From NCBI RefSeq assembly GCF_037176765.1, contig NC_090021.1:61819453-61883452 (forward strand): 64,000 bases of DNA, read 5' to 3'. The notes beneath the pieces were generated by a model, which did not search any database, was not told the DNA's origin, and saw only the letters and a program-made list of their open reading frames with translations. Shown piece after piece: positions 18,640-31,200 of the stretch; position 1 is the first letter of the stretch; each line of letters opens with the position of its first letter. The translations under genes and the position numbers were made by a program. The DNA is from Anolis sagrei. Taxonomy: Eukaryota > Chordata > Lepidosauria > Squamata > Anolidae.

Positions 18640-20490
18640 CCTCGCATATATTCACAAATGATGCAACCCAAGCACCGTTAGAACAAAACTAGGGGAATCC
18701 TTGGATAGAGTTGATTTTTTCCCCATGTATGTGTATGTTGTCAAGTCACCTGCCAACTTACAGCCACTCCATGAACTTCATAGGATTTTCTTAGTCAAGG
18801 AATACCCAAACGTTGTTTTGTCAGTTCCTTCCACTGAAATAAAGCCTACCACACTTCGTATTAATTGTGACTTTTGCAAAATGTGGATTGTACAAATGAT
18901 TGTAACCGTAAATGTTGACGATTAGCACATTGCACAAAAGTACCTTCACATTTCATTACATTTTTCATTTCCAAGCAAGCTAACTAATTAACTTTGTGTC
19001 TAGATGCTGAAGATACAAAATAAATCCATGTAGAAAATGGTCACTCACCTCTCAGAGACTTAATCTTTTGAGAAGAGGATCTTGCCTTGTTTCATGTGCT
19101 CAGGAACTGATCCCAAAAGAAAATTTGGATTCCTACTTATTTGTTTCCCCTTGATTGCCAAACCCAAGTTACACATTAGCTGTCCCCTCTGCTCTCTGAC
19201 TTGGGTGCACAGTGTTCTGGGCTATGTGTTTTTCCATGTATTGGCAATCATTGCTGTTTCTTTTCCCAATGAGAAAAGCAAACACTGGTCTGGGAGATCA
19301 TTTCATCAGTGTTTTCTTTGCTATCTCATCCAAGCCCTTGTTCCTTCTATGTTCTCACTCCCCTAAAATGGAGTTGGAGACCTCATCTTGCAATGTAAAC
19401 AGCAAATTATATACAACATCAGTACAACATATCCATTATTTCCAGTACACCATTTGTGAATGGTAAACAGCTAACTGGAGAGATGGTAGTGAAAGAGGTT
19501 AGAAAGCTTGTGTTTCCAGATTATGTGGTTCTTCAAAAATTAGCATAGTCAATTTGCCCATCTTGGCTAATTCACAGATCTTCATTGGCTGTTAGATATG
19601 ATGTGTGGGATCCATTTCAGGAACAACTTTTAGTTGGAATAAGCAGTTTCTTTCTATAAAGGTGCCCGATATATTCAAAACATAAATTTTGACTGATCAA
19701 ATTCTGGCTCTAGATTTTAGATATTGAGACTAGGGTAGTTTTCATGCACAGGGACAGGAAACAGGAAAATGCATAGGATTTTTTTTTGTTCCAATCAGTA
19801 GTAACATCAAATGTTGCCCACCCACCCCCACCCCTAGTAAACATAAATTAGACTTATTAGGCTCAGTTTCCCTGAAGTTATGAATTGTGGTAAATCAATG
19901 AATATAATATGCAGTGCTGAATTTGGTATATTGTATGGAGAAAAGGTGAACACATCAAACACTTTATTAAAATTAAATACTGCAAGACTGTGCTGCATGT
20001 TGGATTTTGCAAAGGGATTTCAGGCTGCAAATAAAATAGAAAGATGGGGAAGTGAGTGAAATCCCTTCCAAATACATTGAAGTAGGCTTCCAAGACTTTA
20101 GGCATCAGCAGGATTTTTAGAGAATTGCTGCACTCTGTCTTTCCAGGCAGGGAGCCAAATTTCAGGTTGATCAACATGGGAGGCAAGAAAGATTGCACAT
20201 AAGGTGGCCTCAAGGACTAAACACCAACTTCCACATATTTCTAACTGAGACCAGAGCTGATTGGTTCAGGATTGTGGTGATTATGTGTGTATTGTGTTTC
20301 TACAATATCCACTCATTGAAAAGCCAGGAGCAAGAGAAGGGGACAGTGGAGAGAATTGTTGGATACATGCATTTCATCCCATCATATCATTTGAACCAAG
20401 GAAGGGGCCAGAATACCAGTACTGCACAAATGGACAGCTTTCTGAAAGCTTGATAAGAGTAATTAAACAGAAAAGTAAAAGCTATCCTAC
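18640..20490. other. Intergenic stretch, nothing recognised
   Basis: Short frames here (for example 19082-19466) have no recognisable protein similarity and no splice or codon support. No RNA gene or clear repeat seen. Confidence 0.4.
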
Positions 20491-20494
20491 TATC

Positions 20495-20998
20495 CTGCGG
20501 TGGCGCAATGGTTAAACTGTTTAGTTGCTGAACTTATTTATGTATTTATTTCGGTTTCTTCTACCCCGCCCTTCTCACCCCAAAGGGGACTCAACTTGCT
20601 GACCAGGTTGGTGGTTCACATCCACAGGACAGGGTGAGCTCCCATTGTTAGCCCCAGCTTCTGCCAATCTAGCAATTTGAAAACATGCAAATGTGAGTAG
20701 ATCAATAGGTACCGCCTCGGCGGGAAGGTAAACAGCACTCCATGCAGTCATGCCAGCCACATGACCTAGGAGGAATCTACAGACAACACATGCTCTTTGG
20801 CTTAGAAATGGAGATGTGCACCATCCTCCGAGCCTTTACCCTCAGATGAGCACCATCCTCAGAGCCTGAAGGGGATGCCTTTACCTTTATCTGTGTATTT
20901 GTGTTTCATTGTTTTGAGGCATTGAATGTTTGCTTTGTGTCTGTATATGCTGGAATCCGCCCTGAGTACCCTCGGGGAGATATGGCAGAATAAATATA
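20495..20998 (+). mobile_element. tRNA-SINE with L2-like tail, interrupted by a 57-bp LINE end
   Basis: SINE head gcggtggcgcaatggttaaa at 20498; body resumes at 20593 (aacttgctgacc) and runs through gcaaatgtgagtagatcaat to a tail tggaatccgccctgagtacc. The interruption 20536-20592 is a minus-orientation L2-like 3' end flanked by AACTT direct repeats (20531-20535, 20593-20597). Confidence 0.8.
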
Positions 20999-21315
20999 CA
21001 GTGGTCCCTTGCTCCTTCATGGTCTGCTTATCACAGACTTGCTGTTTTGTATTTTTAAAATAATAATAATAATAATAATAATAATAATTTTGCCCTCCTT
21101 ACCATCTTCCTCCTCCTCCTCCTCTTCACCACCTGGGGCCTCCTGCTGCCACTTGGGTCCCATGTGGCGTCACGGCAAGAGGCCTAGGCAATGAAGAGGA
21201 GGAGGATGGTAAGGAGGACAAGGGGGGAAGGAGAGGGGGCATCCCTACATCGTGGAATTTCACTTATTACGGGTGGTCCAGAAATGTAACACCCGTGATA
21301 AGTGAGGGACCACTG
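20999..21315. mobile_element. Tigger/pogo-like MITE
   Basis: Ends CAGTGGTCCCTTGCTCCTTC and GTGATAAGTGAGGGACCACTG are inverted repeats; TA precedes the left end and CA follows the right (diverged TA duplication). It sits in the SINE tail. The interior has (AAT)n at 21058 and (CTC)n at 21108. Confidence 0.7.
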
Positions 21316-21358
21316 CAGTGCTGTTGTTGTTGTTGTTATTATTATTATTATTATTAAC
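21316..21358 (+). repeat. (GTT)n(ATT)n microsatellite
   Basis: gtgctgttgttgttgttgtt followed by (ATT)n; possibly the displaced continuation of the SINE tail on the far side of the MITE. Confidence 0.8.
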
Positions 21359-21900
21359 ATCATAATTATCATTTTCAAATGCAACTGTCAATGTTCTTCA
21401 AGAAGTGGAGGGCTAATGGGTTTTTTTAATGTTGAAAAAAAAACCCCAACAGAAATAAGACATTACATAAAGAGGAATGTGAAAACAGATGTATACAGTC
21501 TTAACAGAACTCTAGACAAAGAGACCCTGGATCATATGAAGAATGAAGTTGGCATACATACACACACACATATTGATTGATTTATTTAGAAAACAAATTT
21601 CTGTAGCTGTAGCTTCTTCCTCCTTTTCTGCCTCTTTCTGTGTGGAGCCACAAGGGATCGGAATCTTCTTCAGAAGTCAAGTTTCCTCTTCTTAGATGAG
21701 CCTGCCCTCTTGTGAAACTGAAGGGTAAAAACTGCAAATGGTTTTCTAGGTAATATTGTACCCTGCATAAAATTGGCACATGCAGGTGTCATACATTCTT
21801 TATCTGCAGCATGTTGAATGAGAGCATTTTAAAATATTTATATGGTTTCATATGGTGTTAAAATATTACTCATCTAGGTGCTATGTGATATGTAGCATAT

Positions 21901-22215
21901 TGTATTGTCGAAGGATTTCATGGCCGGAATCACTGGGTTGCTATAAGTTTTTCAGGCTGTATGGCCATGTTCCAGAAGTATTCTGTCCTGACATTTTGCC
22001 TGCATCTATGGCAAGCATCCTCAGAGGTTGTGAGGTCTGTTGAAAACTAGGAAAATGGGGTTTATATATATATGTAATATCCAGGGTGGGACATTTAATC
22101 AAGATGCTAATCAAGGTGGCCAATTGAAACATTCACAACTACCTCCAACAGACAAGAGTTCTTTCTCCCACTCTGGACATTCCACAGATATATAAACCCA
22201 ATTTTCCTAGTTTCC
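21901..22215. mobile_element. Penelope-like copy with long internal inverted repeat
   Basis: Starts tgtattgtcgaaggatttca; includes gcaagcatcctcagaggttg. The arms ggaaaatggggtttatatat ... ccagggtggga and ctcccactctggacattcca ... aacccaattttcct face each other at about 22047-22093 and 22168-22208. Confidence 0.6.
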
Positions 22216-22960
22216 AACATGAGGAGCGGTCCGACGTCAGCACAGGAGACAGGCAGAAGCGTAGAATAGTCAAGACGGTCCAAGGGTTAGGGCAGGAGAC
22301 GAGACTCACGGTTCCAAGCCAGGCAAAGTCGTCAGCACGATCATGGAAACACGGTTCTGGATGCAAGGACTCAAGGCAAGAGTTAACAGCAGGATACACA
22401 GGTACACGACACTTTGAACTCTGCAACATGATGGACCCAAGGCTCCTCCTTAAATCCCATCAGAATCACTAGATTCGCCTCCAGGTGCATCTAGTTCCAC
22501 AGGTGAACTGCATTCTCTCCATTGTGGCCAGTCTGCACTCCGGGCTGCATCCTGAGAAGCAGTATCCGAAACCCATGGGTCTGTGAACCCTTGGAACTCA
22601 TCCTGGAGGATGGAGCATTAATCACATCCAAAACCTCCTGGACCCTGGTCCAGTCCAGCTCTTCATCATCACTTTCAGACCCGTCGCTATCTGCTATCTC
22701 TTTAAGACGCTTGGAAATGGATTCCTCATCACTGTCTGAACTGCGTGCTACTCGCTTTACACCACGGTAATCCTCCACCTCCATCTCCTCACGAGTAAAC
22801 CCCTGAAACTCTTCCTCATCACTAGATTCTAGGAACAAGTCCCTAATGCGCTTCAGCTGCCGTTGAGCGTCTTCCTCTTCCAAGCCTCGTTTCCTCCTAC
22901 TAGCACTAGTAGATACATGAGGCACACGCTGAGTTACAACACCACCACTATCTCCTCGAA
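22216..22960 (-). mobile_element. Unclassified retroelement-like fossil with a Ser/Asp/Glu-rich frame
   Basis: Minus frame 22925-22491 (144 residues) has a basic start (SRRKRGLEEED) and acidic blocks (LFLESSDEEEFQGF, SSDSDEESISKRLKEIADSD). The sequence after it (22490-22216) resembles terminal or leader sequence of LTR-type retroelements I have seen in lizards. Partial fossil; family uncertain. Not a host gene as far as I can tell. Confidence 0.4.
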
Positions 22961-23083
22961 GGGACTCGGGGTGGCTTACATGGGGAAATTCATGCTAATT
23001 ATAGAAGCAGTATTATTTTTTCTTACAGCAAAATAGCTTGAACCCTGCATGTTATAGTGCAGTAGGAGTGTAGATAACCCAAA

Positions 23084-23125
<42 letters not shown>

Positions 23126-23240
23126 AGTAGTAGTAGTAGTAGTAGTAGTAGTAATCTTTATTTATATTCCGCTTTATCTCCCTTGAGGGACTTGGAGCGG
23201 ATTATAGTACACATAAAGGCAAATGTTGAATGCCTTTTTA
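22955..23240. repeat. L2-like 3' scraps and (GAT)n(TAG)n microsatellite
   Basis: cgaagggactcggggtggct at 22957 and tatattccgctttatctccc at 23162 are L2-like 3' ends, minus orientation; between them (GAT)n at about 23083-23125 and (TAG)n at 23126-23152. Confidence 0.75.
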
Positions 23241-23261
23241 CATGAACAACGACATACAATA

Positions 23262-23606
23262 CACAGATAAGGTAAAGGCCTTCCCCTCTTTTCTATCTCT
23301 AGCGTCTGGAGGTGATGCTCAACTTCCAGCCATGGGGAGATGCTCTTGTTCCATTTTCCATGCCAGAGCCTTGCTGCCTGTAGACATCTCCAATGTTTTT
23401 GCCAGCATGTGGGGCACCCTTTTACCTTCCCGCTGAGGTGGTACTTACTGATCTACTCGCATTGCATGCTTGCGAACTACCAAGTTGACAGAAGCCAGGA
23501 CTGACAATTGGGAGCTCACCCCGACTCATGCTTTTGAATTGTTGACCCTCCGGTCAGCAGCCTTTCCGCAGCTGGCAGCTTAAATCACTGTGGTACCGCA
23601 GCCCCA
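23262..23606 (-). mobile_element. Diverged Sauria-type SINE
   Basis: Reads on the minus strand from gctgcggtaccacagtgatt through tgcgagtagatcagtaag to aggcctttacctta. More diverged than the other copies. Confidence 0.75.
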
Positions 23607-23654
23607 CCTAAAGATAGCTGTGGAGCAGAACACCTATGGTGTCCAGCATGCTTC

Positions 23655-23880
23655 AGAGTACACTTACACTATAGAATTAATGCAGTTTGATACCACTTTA
23701 ACTGCCATAGCTCAGTGCTATGGAATCATGGAGTTGAATTTTGTTGAGGCACCAGCACTTTTGGGCAGGGAAGGCTAAAGAGCTTGTAAAACTGCAGCTG
23801 CCATGATTCCATAGTATTGAGCCACTGCAGTTAAATTGGTGTCAAACTGCATTAATTTTAGAGTGTCAACACACCCTTTG
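23655..23880. mobile_element. Palindromic MITE
   Basis: Arms acactatagaattaatgcag ... taactgccatagctcagtgc and gccactgcagttaaattggt ... gcattaattttagagtgt are inverted repeats. Related sequence at 36770-36955 and 63105-63305. Confidence 0.65.
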
Positions 23881-24889
23881 TAAAGGATTTGAGAGTGAGC
23901 GTACTATCATATTGTTACTATTTTGACCAAAAAAGACTGATAAGGTGTCTATCACACCAGAGAGTTGTTCTAGGCTCTTTTGCTTGAAAAGTGTGTTTCC
24001 TGTACTTGGAAATGTAGCGAAATGGCAAATTTGCACCAACATTGCATTTTCACTTCAGTGGTGTTAGTTCTCAAGTTTGTTTTCTTACACTTGAAATATG
24101 ACAATGCCACTCACTCCTCCTTGTTTATACCACATTGTTTACTCTTTCTCTTTCTCATTTCACACCGTTGTGAAATGATGTTATTATAGACACTTTACCA
24201 TTCAAAAAGATGAACAAAAATGTCCCACTTCCAGCATTGCTTCTTGTCATGAAGCAACGGTTATCCAGTTCTGCTTTTGCATATAACTCTTTAAACTTTG
24301 CTTATTTGTATTTTAAATTTTCCCTGAACTCTGTGATTTCTTTGGGCATTAATCCTTAATATATCCAAATTGCTCAACTGTGCTGCTGTAGAATGTAAAA
24401 AAAAATGAAGGGGAGCAGAGAACATATATACATATATACCATAGTTTTCTTGGGAATTTTGGGAATCCTGGGGTCCTTTTGGCTCAGCCATCAGAAATAG
24501 CTTGGGGTTTCCCCTGCTAGAGATCCCCATTAAAGAAAGGTTGTAACCACACTCATTTTGCACACACTATGTTCCCAAAATAATAATGAAACCGAATGAG
24601 ACATTTGTATGCAAAGTGGGAGGAGGACATTAATAGATTATTTCCAATCAGAAAAGAATTGGTTTCTAACAACAAAACAGCTTTATTGCATAGTGCAGCC
24701 CCGGGGGAATCATCTTTCTCTTTAGCACACAATCTTTCTCTTTATTTCCAGCCCAGTATTATTGACCCTGGCAGTGATTTTTTGGAGTTTCATTAAGGAT
24801 CCTCACCTATCCTTTCTCAGAGATTCCTGAGACTGAACTAAATGTTCAATCTACATGTATTAAATTACAGCTGCCTCTCCTTCCTCCTC

Positions 24890-24920
<31 letters not shown>

Positions 24921-26395
24921 GCATGGTTTCTACATGGGAAGAGAGGCAGCTTGGCTTTTACTCAAAAAGCCTGCCCCAAGTTTTACTCCAAGCATTAAAG
25001 GTGTTATTCAAGGTATTGAATTCTATTCCCAGCTCCCCTCAATAGGTTCAGCATCTTCAACCAATGCCCCACTGACATCAAAGTTAGAAGGAACTAGTGG
25101 TGCCTGACAAAGAAAATTAAAAGTAACACAAATGTTTTCAGGTTGCAACTAAAGCTTTGCTACCACCACAGCACTCACTCCAATTGGTTCAAGTGACCAA
25201 GCAGCCAGGGAAATAATGGGAACTGTAGCAACTTTTCTTGACATGTTTTACTGTATTCTAGCAAACAATAAAAAAAAGCCAGGCCAACAACAACAAGCAA
25301 AACAAACACAAATCTAGCCTACCACAACTACCACAAAAATAAACATTTTAGTTGTTGATTTCCTATCCTCCAAACCAAAGACAAAGGTATACAAATATCT
25401 TTCACTTCCTTGTTTCATCTTAACCAGCATTCAAACTTCTGCCTTATAGTCATACAGAAAGACTCAATATTCAAAATGTGCAAGTGTTATCTTTCCTTCT
25501 TTCTTCTGTATGAAAATTAAAAACAGTTCTCAATCTTTTAACAAGTGATCCAAAGACTTCTTGCTAAGCAAATTGTAACCATAGTAAATTCTCTAAGGTC
25601 TACCCTAGATTTTAAAGTTGGCAACATAGACTTTTCCTTGTCCAAGAGAGTACATCCTCTTCCACAGAGGAACCTGTCACTCTGAGCCAGCTTTGTCTGT
25701 GTAAGACTGAGCAAGCCTGCTGTGAAATAACGTGAAAAGCAACCATAAAGTGACTCAGCAGCACACTTTACACTCAATTAAGTTTTATTGCTATGCCTCT
25801 CTCATATTTGCTTTTGGTAGGATAAGAGGTAAAGCTTCTAGCTGAAGCTATTCTGTAATACCTGGCTTAGCTATAGCTATATTGTCTAAGTTATTAGTGT
25901 AGCTGCCACAAGAATGTCCTTGTCCACCTTAGAAAACGACAAGGGATATGGGGAGTGGTGGAATTAACAGGAGGGACTGATGGTGACTCATTCTCCCTAA
26001 TTCTTGGCTAGTGTATTGCACTGTAATGAATGTGTTACACCCAGATCTGAAGTGAGAAAAAAAGAAAAGAAAACAGCTCACACAGTTAATCTGGCCCCAT
26101 TCCAGTCATGCCTGATAAGTAGCAAATATATGTGGCCTCCAGTATCACAACAGTTCTGATGTCTGTCTTTCAACAGGCATCTGTGGTCATAGGTTATGCC
26201 TGGCATAGTTTACACATGATAATGGCATAGGTCACACATATGGGATCGTTGCACATGCATTAAAGTGTGTGAATTTGCATTGCTTTGTGTGCATTGCAAG
26301 TGCAGACTGGGTTGTCACCCATGCTCTTCAACCATTGGGTGCTACACTGACTGGCATTCAGTATAGGCATTGCATAGCATAAACTCTGTTGGTGG
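23881..26395. other. Intergenic stretch, little recognised
   Basis: Contains a (TC)n tract at about 24890-24925. No supported exon, RNA gene or repeat otherwise. This lies between the AGT and CAPN9 5' ends and could hold regulatory sequence, but nothing specific is visible. Confidence 0.4.
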
Positions 26396-26399
26396 ATAT

Positions 26400-27132
26400 T
26401 TATATTCTTCTTCTTAGTTGTTGTCTGAGTGTGTTGTTGTCCGAGTGTGTTGGCCTTCCAAGTGTAGTGTCTTGGCAGTGGATACGTAGGTGACTGTGGA
26501 CCTCTATTCTTGACCCTCATGTTCATCCACAGTGAGAGCATTGGTTTCCAGATAGAAGGTGGTCAGGGTTGGCTTGACGCACCTTCCTCTTGGCACGTTT
26601 CTCCCTTTTGCCCACCATTTGTGACTCTTCAAATTCCACAGCACTGCTGGTCACTGCTGACCTCCAGTTAAAGTGCTTGAGGGCCAGGGCTTCCCAGCAC
26701 TCAGTGTCTATGGCACAGTCTTAAGGATAACTTTAAGCCCATCTTTAAATTTCTTTTCCTGCTCACCAACATTCTGTTTTCCATTCTTGAGTTGGGATAA
26801 TAAGTGCTTTGGGAGATGGAATTGTGATTGAGCATTCGGACAACATGGCCAGTCCAGAGGAGTTTATGGCATAGGAGCATCACTTCAATGCTGGTGGTCT
26901 TTGCTTCTTCCAGCACGCTGACATTTGCCTGCCTGTCTTCCCAAGAAATTTGAAGGGTTTTTTGGGGGGCAACACTTATGGAATCATTCCAGTAATTGAG
27001 TGTGACTTCTATTGACAGTCCACGTTTCACAAGTGTATAACAGGGTTGGGAGGACATGGTGATGTAGTATCTTGAACATTGATAGTCATGCATGTCTTGT
27101 TTTAAAAACAGAATGAAAGTTCTAAAAGCCAC
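26400..27132 (-). mobile_element. Second copy of the finger-bearing LINE C-terminus
   Basis: Minus strand encodes LLWTGHVVRMLNHNSISQST, GKREKRAKRKVRQANPD and PLPRHYTWKANTLGQ, matching the family at 9940-10400 in the opposite orientation. Several frame breaks, and the finger region is degenerate. Confidence 0.7.
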
Positions 27133-28062
27133 CTGGAAAAATAATTCTGCTTTAAGCTAATGCAGCAGGACAGCAGCAGAAAGTCCTCTGTTTTCTGTTG
27201 CTGTCCTGCTGATAAAATGCACACCAGCATATTTAGTAGTCACATGATGGACAGATGTGCTTCCCTATGAATTAGAAGAATAATGCTAACTCACAGCAAT
27301 TTAGAAAATACCAAGCCCTGATCTATAGCCACCAGAATTAAAGAATACACAGCACTCCAGGCACTCTTGGGTTGCACCTCCTATTGATTTTAGCTAGCAA
27401 AGCCAATGGTTAGGATGATTACCATTACAGTCTAACATCTGAAGGTCTGCATGTTCTCCATTCCTGACACAGACCACATTGCTCATTTGTACATCTGACA
27501 AAAAATGTCAATCCTGATGTCTACATACACCTGAAAGCTGGGATTTTCATGTTTTGTTACATTTTTAGAGTCAACCATCAAGCAAAGGCAAGGCCACCAC
27601 TCCCTCCCCTTATCACTTGACCCTGAAGGTGGAGCCATGGGAGTGCCCCTTTTCTGGGTTTGAGCATGGTGAATGCACACTACGTGGTCAAGAGTGGAGT
27701 TATCTCTCTGCCATGCACTGTGGTTTCTGAGTTAACCTGCCAGAGGGCAGGCACCCAGCAGCTGAACAAGTTTCCTTTTCTGTTTGTTCTCAGGGTGTTC
27801 CTTTCTTGTATTGTTTCCTGTGGGTGAGACTGTCCTCATGCCATTCAGTCAGGTGCAGGGAGGGCTACCTGCATAGAGGTTTGTGTTTTTTCTGCCTCCC
27901 TACTTCCCTGACGGTCTAGATCTTCTTGCTTGCTGCCTGGGGGCAATTTGATCCTATCTCTTGGTCTTTGGTTCTAGTTATTTTTGAAGGTTGGCACCTT
28001 CAGCTTTTTTCCTCTCAATTCTCCATTCCCCGCCTTCTTAGTGACTTGCTTCTAGGACAGCA
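27133..28062 (+). promoter_or_regulatory. CAPN9: CAPN9 upstream region and 5' UTR (unresolved)
   Basis: Directly upstream of the CAPN9 start codon, apparently free of recognised repeats. The transcription start should lie here or in an upstream non-coding exon. No TATA box stands out and there is no CpG-rich stretch. Confidence 0.3.
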
Positions 28063-28275
28063 ATGCCATACACCTACCGGGACTCCAGCCCGCGGCCTCC
28101 TCCAGTGCCCCAAAGCGCTCGTGCCACACACTCCACTGGCCAAACATACAAAGAGCTGAAAGCTGAATGCCTTCAGAAAGGAATACTCTTTGAGGATTGT
28201 GATTTTCCAGCCAACGATGCTTCCCTTTTCTTCAGTGAGAAGCCTCCTGTCCCCTTCGTATGGAAAAGGCCTGGG
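28063..28275 (+). CDS. CAPN9: CAPN9 coding exon 1
   Basis: Starts at an ATG giving [20 protein letters not shown], which aligns with human MPYLYRAPGPQAHPVPKDAR. Ends FVWKRPG before donor GTGAGT, phase 0. The 5' UTR boundary and transcription start were not determined. Confidence 0.96.
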
Positions 28276-31200
28276 GTGAGTACAAAGATTACTTTCTTTG
28301 TATCTTATCCTGTAGAATTTGATTCAGAAACAGACTTTTATTTATTGAACTGTTCAGATCCTCACACACAATATCATAGGGAGACAGTTTGGTTGTGTTC
28401 AGAAGGAGGGGAGGTGGTAATGGTTGGGATCCTGTTAGTTAGTCTGAGTTAGAATAGACCCATTCAATAAATTGTTACATGTAATTTAATTACTCAATTT
28501 CTGTTTTACATACCTTTTTCTGTTCGTTTTCATTATATATATATATGGAGCCCCCGGTGGCGCCGCGGGTTAAACCCAGCTGAGCTTCTGAACTTACTGA
28601 CCAAAAGGTCAGCAGTTTGATTCCTGAGAGCCCGGTGAGCTCCTGCTGTAAGTCCAAGCTTCTGCCAACCTAGCAGTTTGAAAACATGCAAATGTGAGTA
28701 GATCAATAGGTACTGCTCCAGTGGGAAGGTAGCAGTGCTCCATGCAGTCATGCTGGCCACATGGCCTTGGAGGCATCTATGGACAATGCCAGTTCTTCAG
28801 CTTAGAAATGGAGATGAGCACCACCATCCCTCTAGAATCGGACACAACTAGACGTAATGCCAAGGGGAAACATACACAGAGACACATACATATATGTAAA
28901 ATCCACTTAACTCAATGATTCTATTCCTAAATGGCAAATCACTGGATTACACAGCTGTTGCATTCTCTGCCTGTTGTATGATTTTTCTCTAGTCATTTAG
29001 GCCAATGTTCCCAATGTGACCAGTTCTTTCACTATAGGGTTCAAGTCACTTTTCCTTACCTTTCACTTTTTTACCCTTTGTCTTGGAAACATATTGGCCC
29101 TTGTCTTGTTGGTAAATGCCCCAAATTCTATATTAATATGATTGTCTTCCATAGTTATAGTGCAGAAATGATAGAAGATATATATTGTGGATGGCAAAAT
29201 ATAGCCTACTTAACTGGCCCGTGAGATCTCTTCCAACTCTTTGATTCTATGATTCTATAACTATGCCCCCAAATTTCTCAAAAAATGTCATTCATTTATC
29301 TATTTATTTATTTGCTGAAATATTTATTCATTGCCTGTAAGCCTTTCACTGATGCCCAGAAGATAAAAAGAGATAGAATTGTATTTTAAAATTAATCAAC
29401 ACAATACATTAAAAAAATAAAGCGCACAGAATTTAAAAAGCTCCCAAACTAAACTGATTTTAGGGACTCAAGTCCATACAAAAAATATAATCCTGGCTAC
29501 GTAATGGGAGCTCACAAGGTATACAGCCAGTCTGACTTTTCTTGCAAGAGGCTTCCACTCTCCTGTTAGAGAAAATGGATGGCAGGAGGTGGTTGGACTA
29601 GATGGCCTCTGGGGTTTTCCATTTGAATACGGTTAAGTTTAAGTTGGTTAAAACTAGTCTTCATTTTGAATATTCTATTGTTCTTTATTTCTTTTTTGCA
29701 CTACAAACAAGGTATGTGTAGCCTGCATATGAATTTGTTCAGGTTTTTTCCCCCAATTAGTTCACACAAACATTCTCCAACCATCTGCCACTGGCTCACC
29801 CTGTCAAATTTTAAAAAGCAATTTGGCCCCTGTGTCCAAAAGTTTGCCATGCCTGGTTGATACAGATAATATAGATACAGATACAATAATATAATATAAT
29901 ATAATATAATATAATATAATATAACATAAACATTTATTGGGGCTCCACAAGAAACTTTTCCTTCAAAAAGGGCTCTGTGACTGACATAAATTGAGAACTA
30001 CTGCTCTAGACCATTCCAGAATCCATTTGCCAGCATGGTCACTGGCAGCAAGTATTTACATTGGCATTTTTGGATTTAATTCGAATTAGTACTCTTCAAT
30101 ATTTCAACTATGTAAATAACTTACTATTACATTAGATATTCTAGTACTCCAAGTATGCTTACATTGTGTGTCTCTGTGTGTATACACACACACTCATATG
30201 TATGTGATTAATTTTGTTATGCAAATAACTCTGGTTGTTTTTCAAAAGCTAGCCAAGAGAAGAAAAGAGGAACTCATAACACAACAACTATTCCCATCAT
30301 ATCCCCCTCTATCTGACCCATAACTAATTGAGGTGTGAAGGCTGAAAGACAGGCTAGCATTCTGCAGTGGATATACTGGGAATGCATAGATTTGGTTGTA
30401 GATTAAAACAGTTGGCATCTCAAGAACTTCAGCTTTCAGTTCAGTTCAAAGGTTTTCCCCCTGCATAGATTTTGTTATTCTTCTGGTGCATAGTTTTAAC
30501 AACTTTTTCTCCTACCTGACTGTGAGAGCCGTTCAACAGTCAGTGTGGTGGAGGCTCCTTCTTTGGAAGCTTTTAAACAGAGGCTAGATGGCCATCTGTC
30601 AGGGGTGCTTTGAATGCAATATTCCTGCTTCTTGGCAGGGGGTTGGACTGGATGGCGCATGAGGTCTCTTCCAACTCTTTGATTCTATGATTCTATACAT
30701 CTTTTAAGAGATTGCGTATGGATCCAACTTGGAGATGCAGGGCTTATTTTTGTTCCTCATACATATCGATAAAGAATTACCAAACTTAATGATCCCAAGA
30801 TGACATGCAGATCTTTTGGACAGAAACCTCCATGACCACTGTCTGGAATGGTTTGTAAAGAAATATGGTTAGGTTCAGAGGTCAAGATACCTTTGGCTGA
30901 GTGGCACAACTTTCTAGTGATGGGTTATGGGAATTGTGGATCACAACTACTGGTAGGCACCAGGTTGTGGGAGGCTGTTGCAGGAATGCAAAGCACCACT
31001 GCTAATAAAATCAATTCTTTATTACAATCTTCCCACCTGACGATATCCTCAAAGCAAGCAAACAAGCACTGCCTTTACTTTGTTCAGCTTAGTTACAAGC
31101 TCCACATGACCAGTTTGTTGAACAAGCAGGTGGTGCCAATGATGCGGATGGGGTTGGCTCGCCTTGCCTTTTGTTTTCTCTCTAATCATGACATGCCCAG

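Noticed and set aside
21582-21779. Arg/Gly-rich short minus frame
   Set aside because: Low-complexity pyrimidine-rich sequence on the plus strand; no gene context.
29830-29870. Another end of the GCCATGCCTG hAT MITE
   Set aside because: Only about 20 bp (aaaagtttgccatgcctggt) match and no left end was found, so not called.
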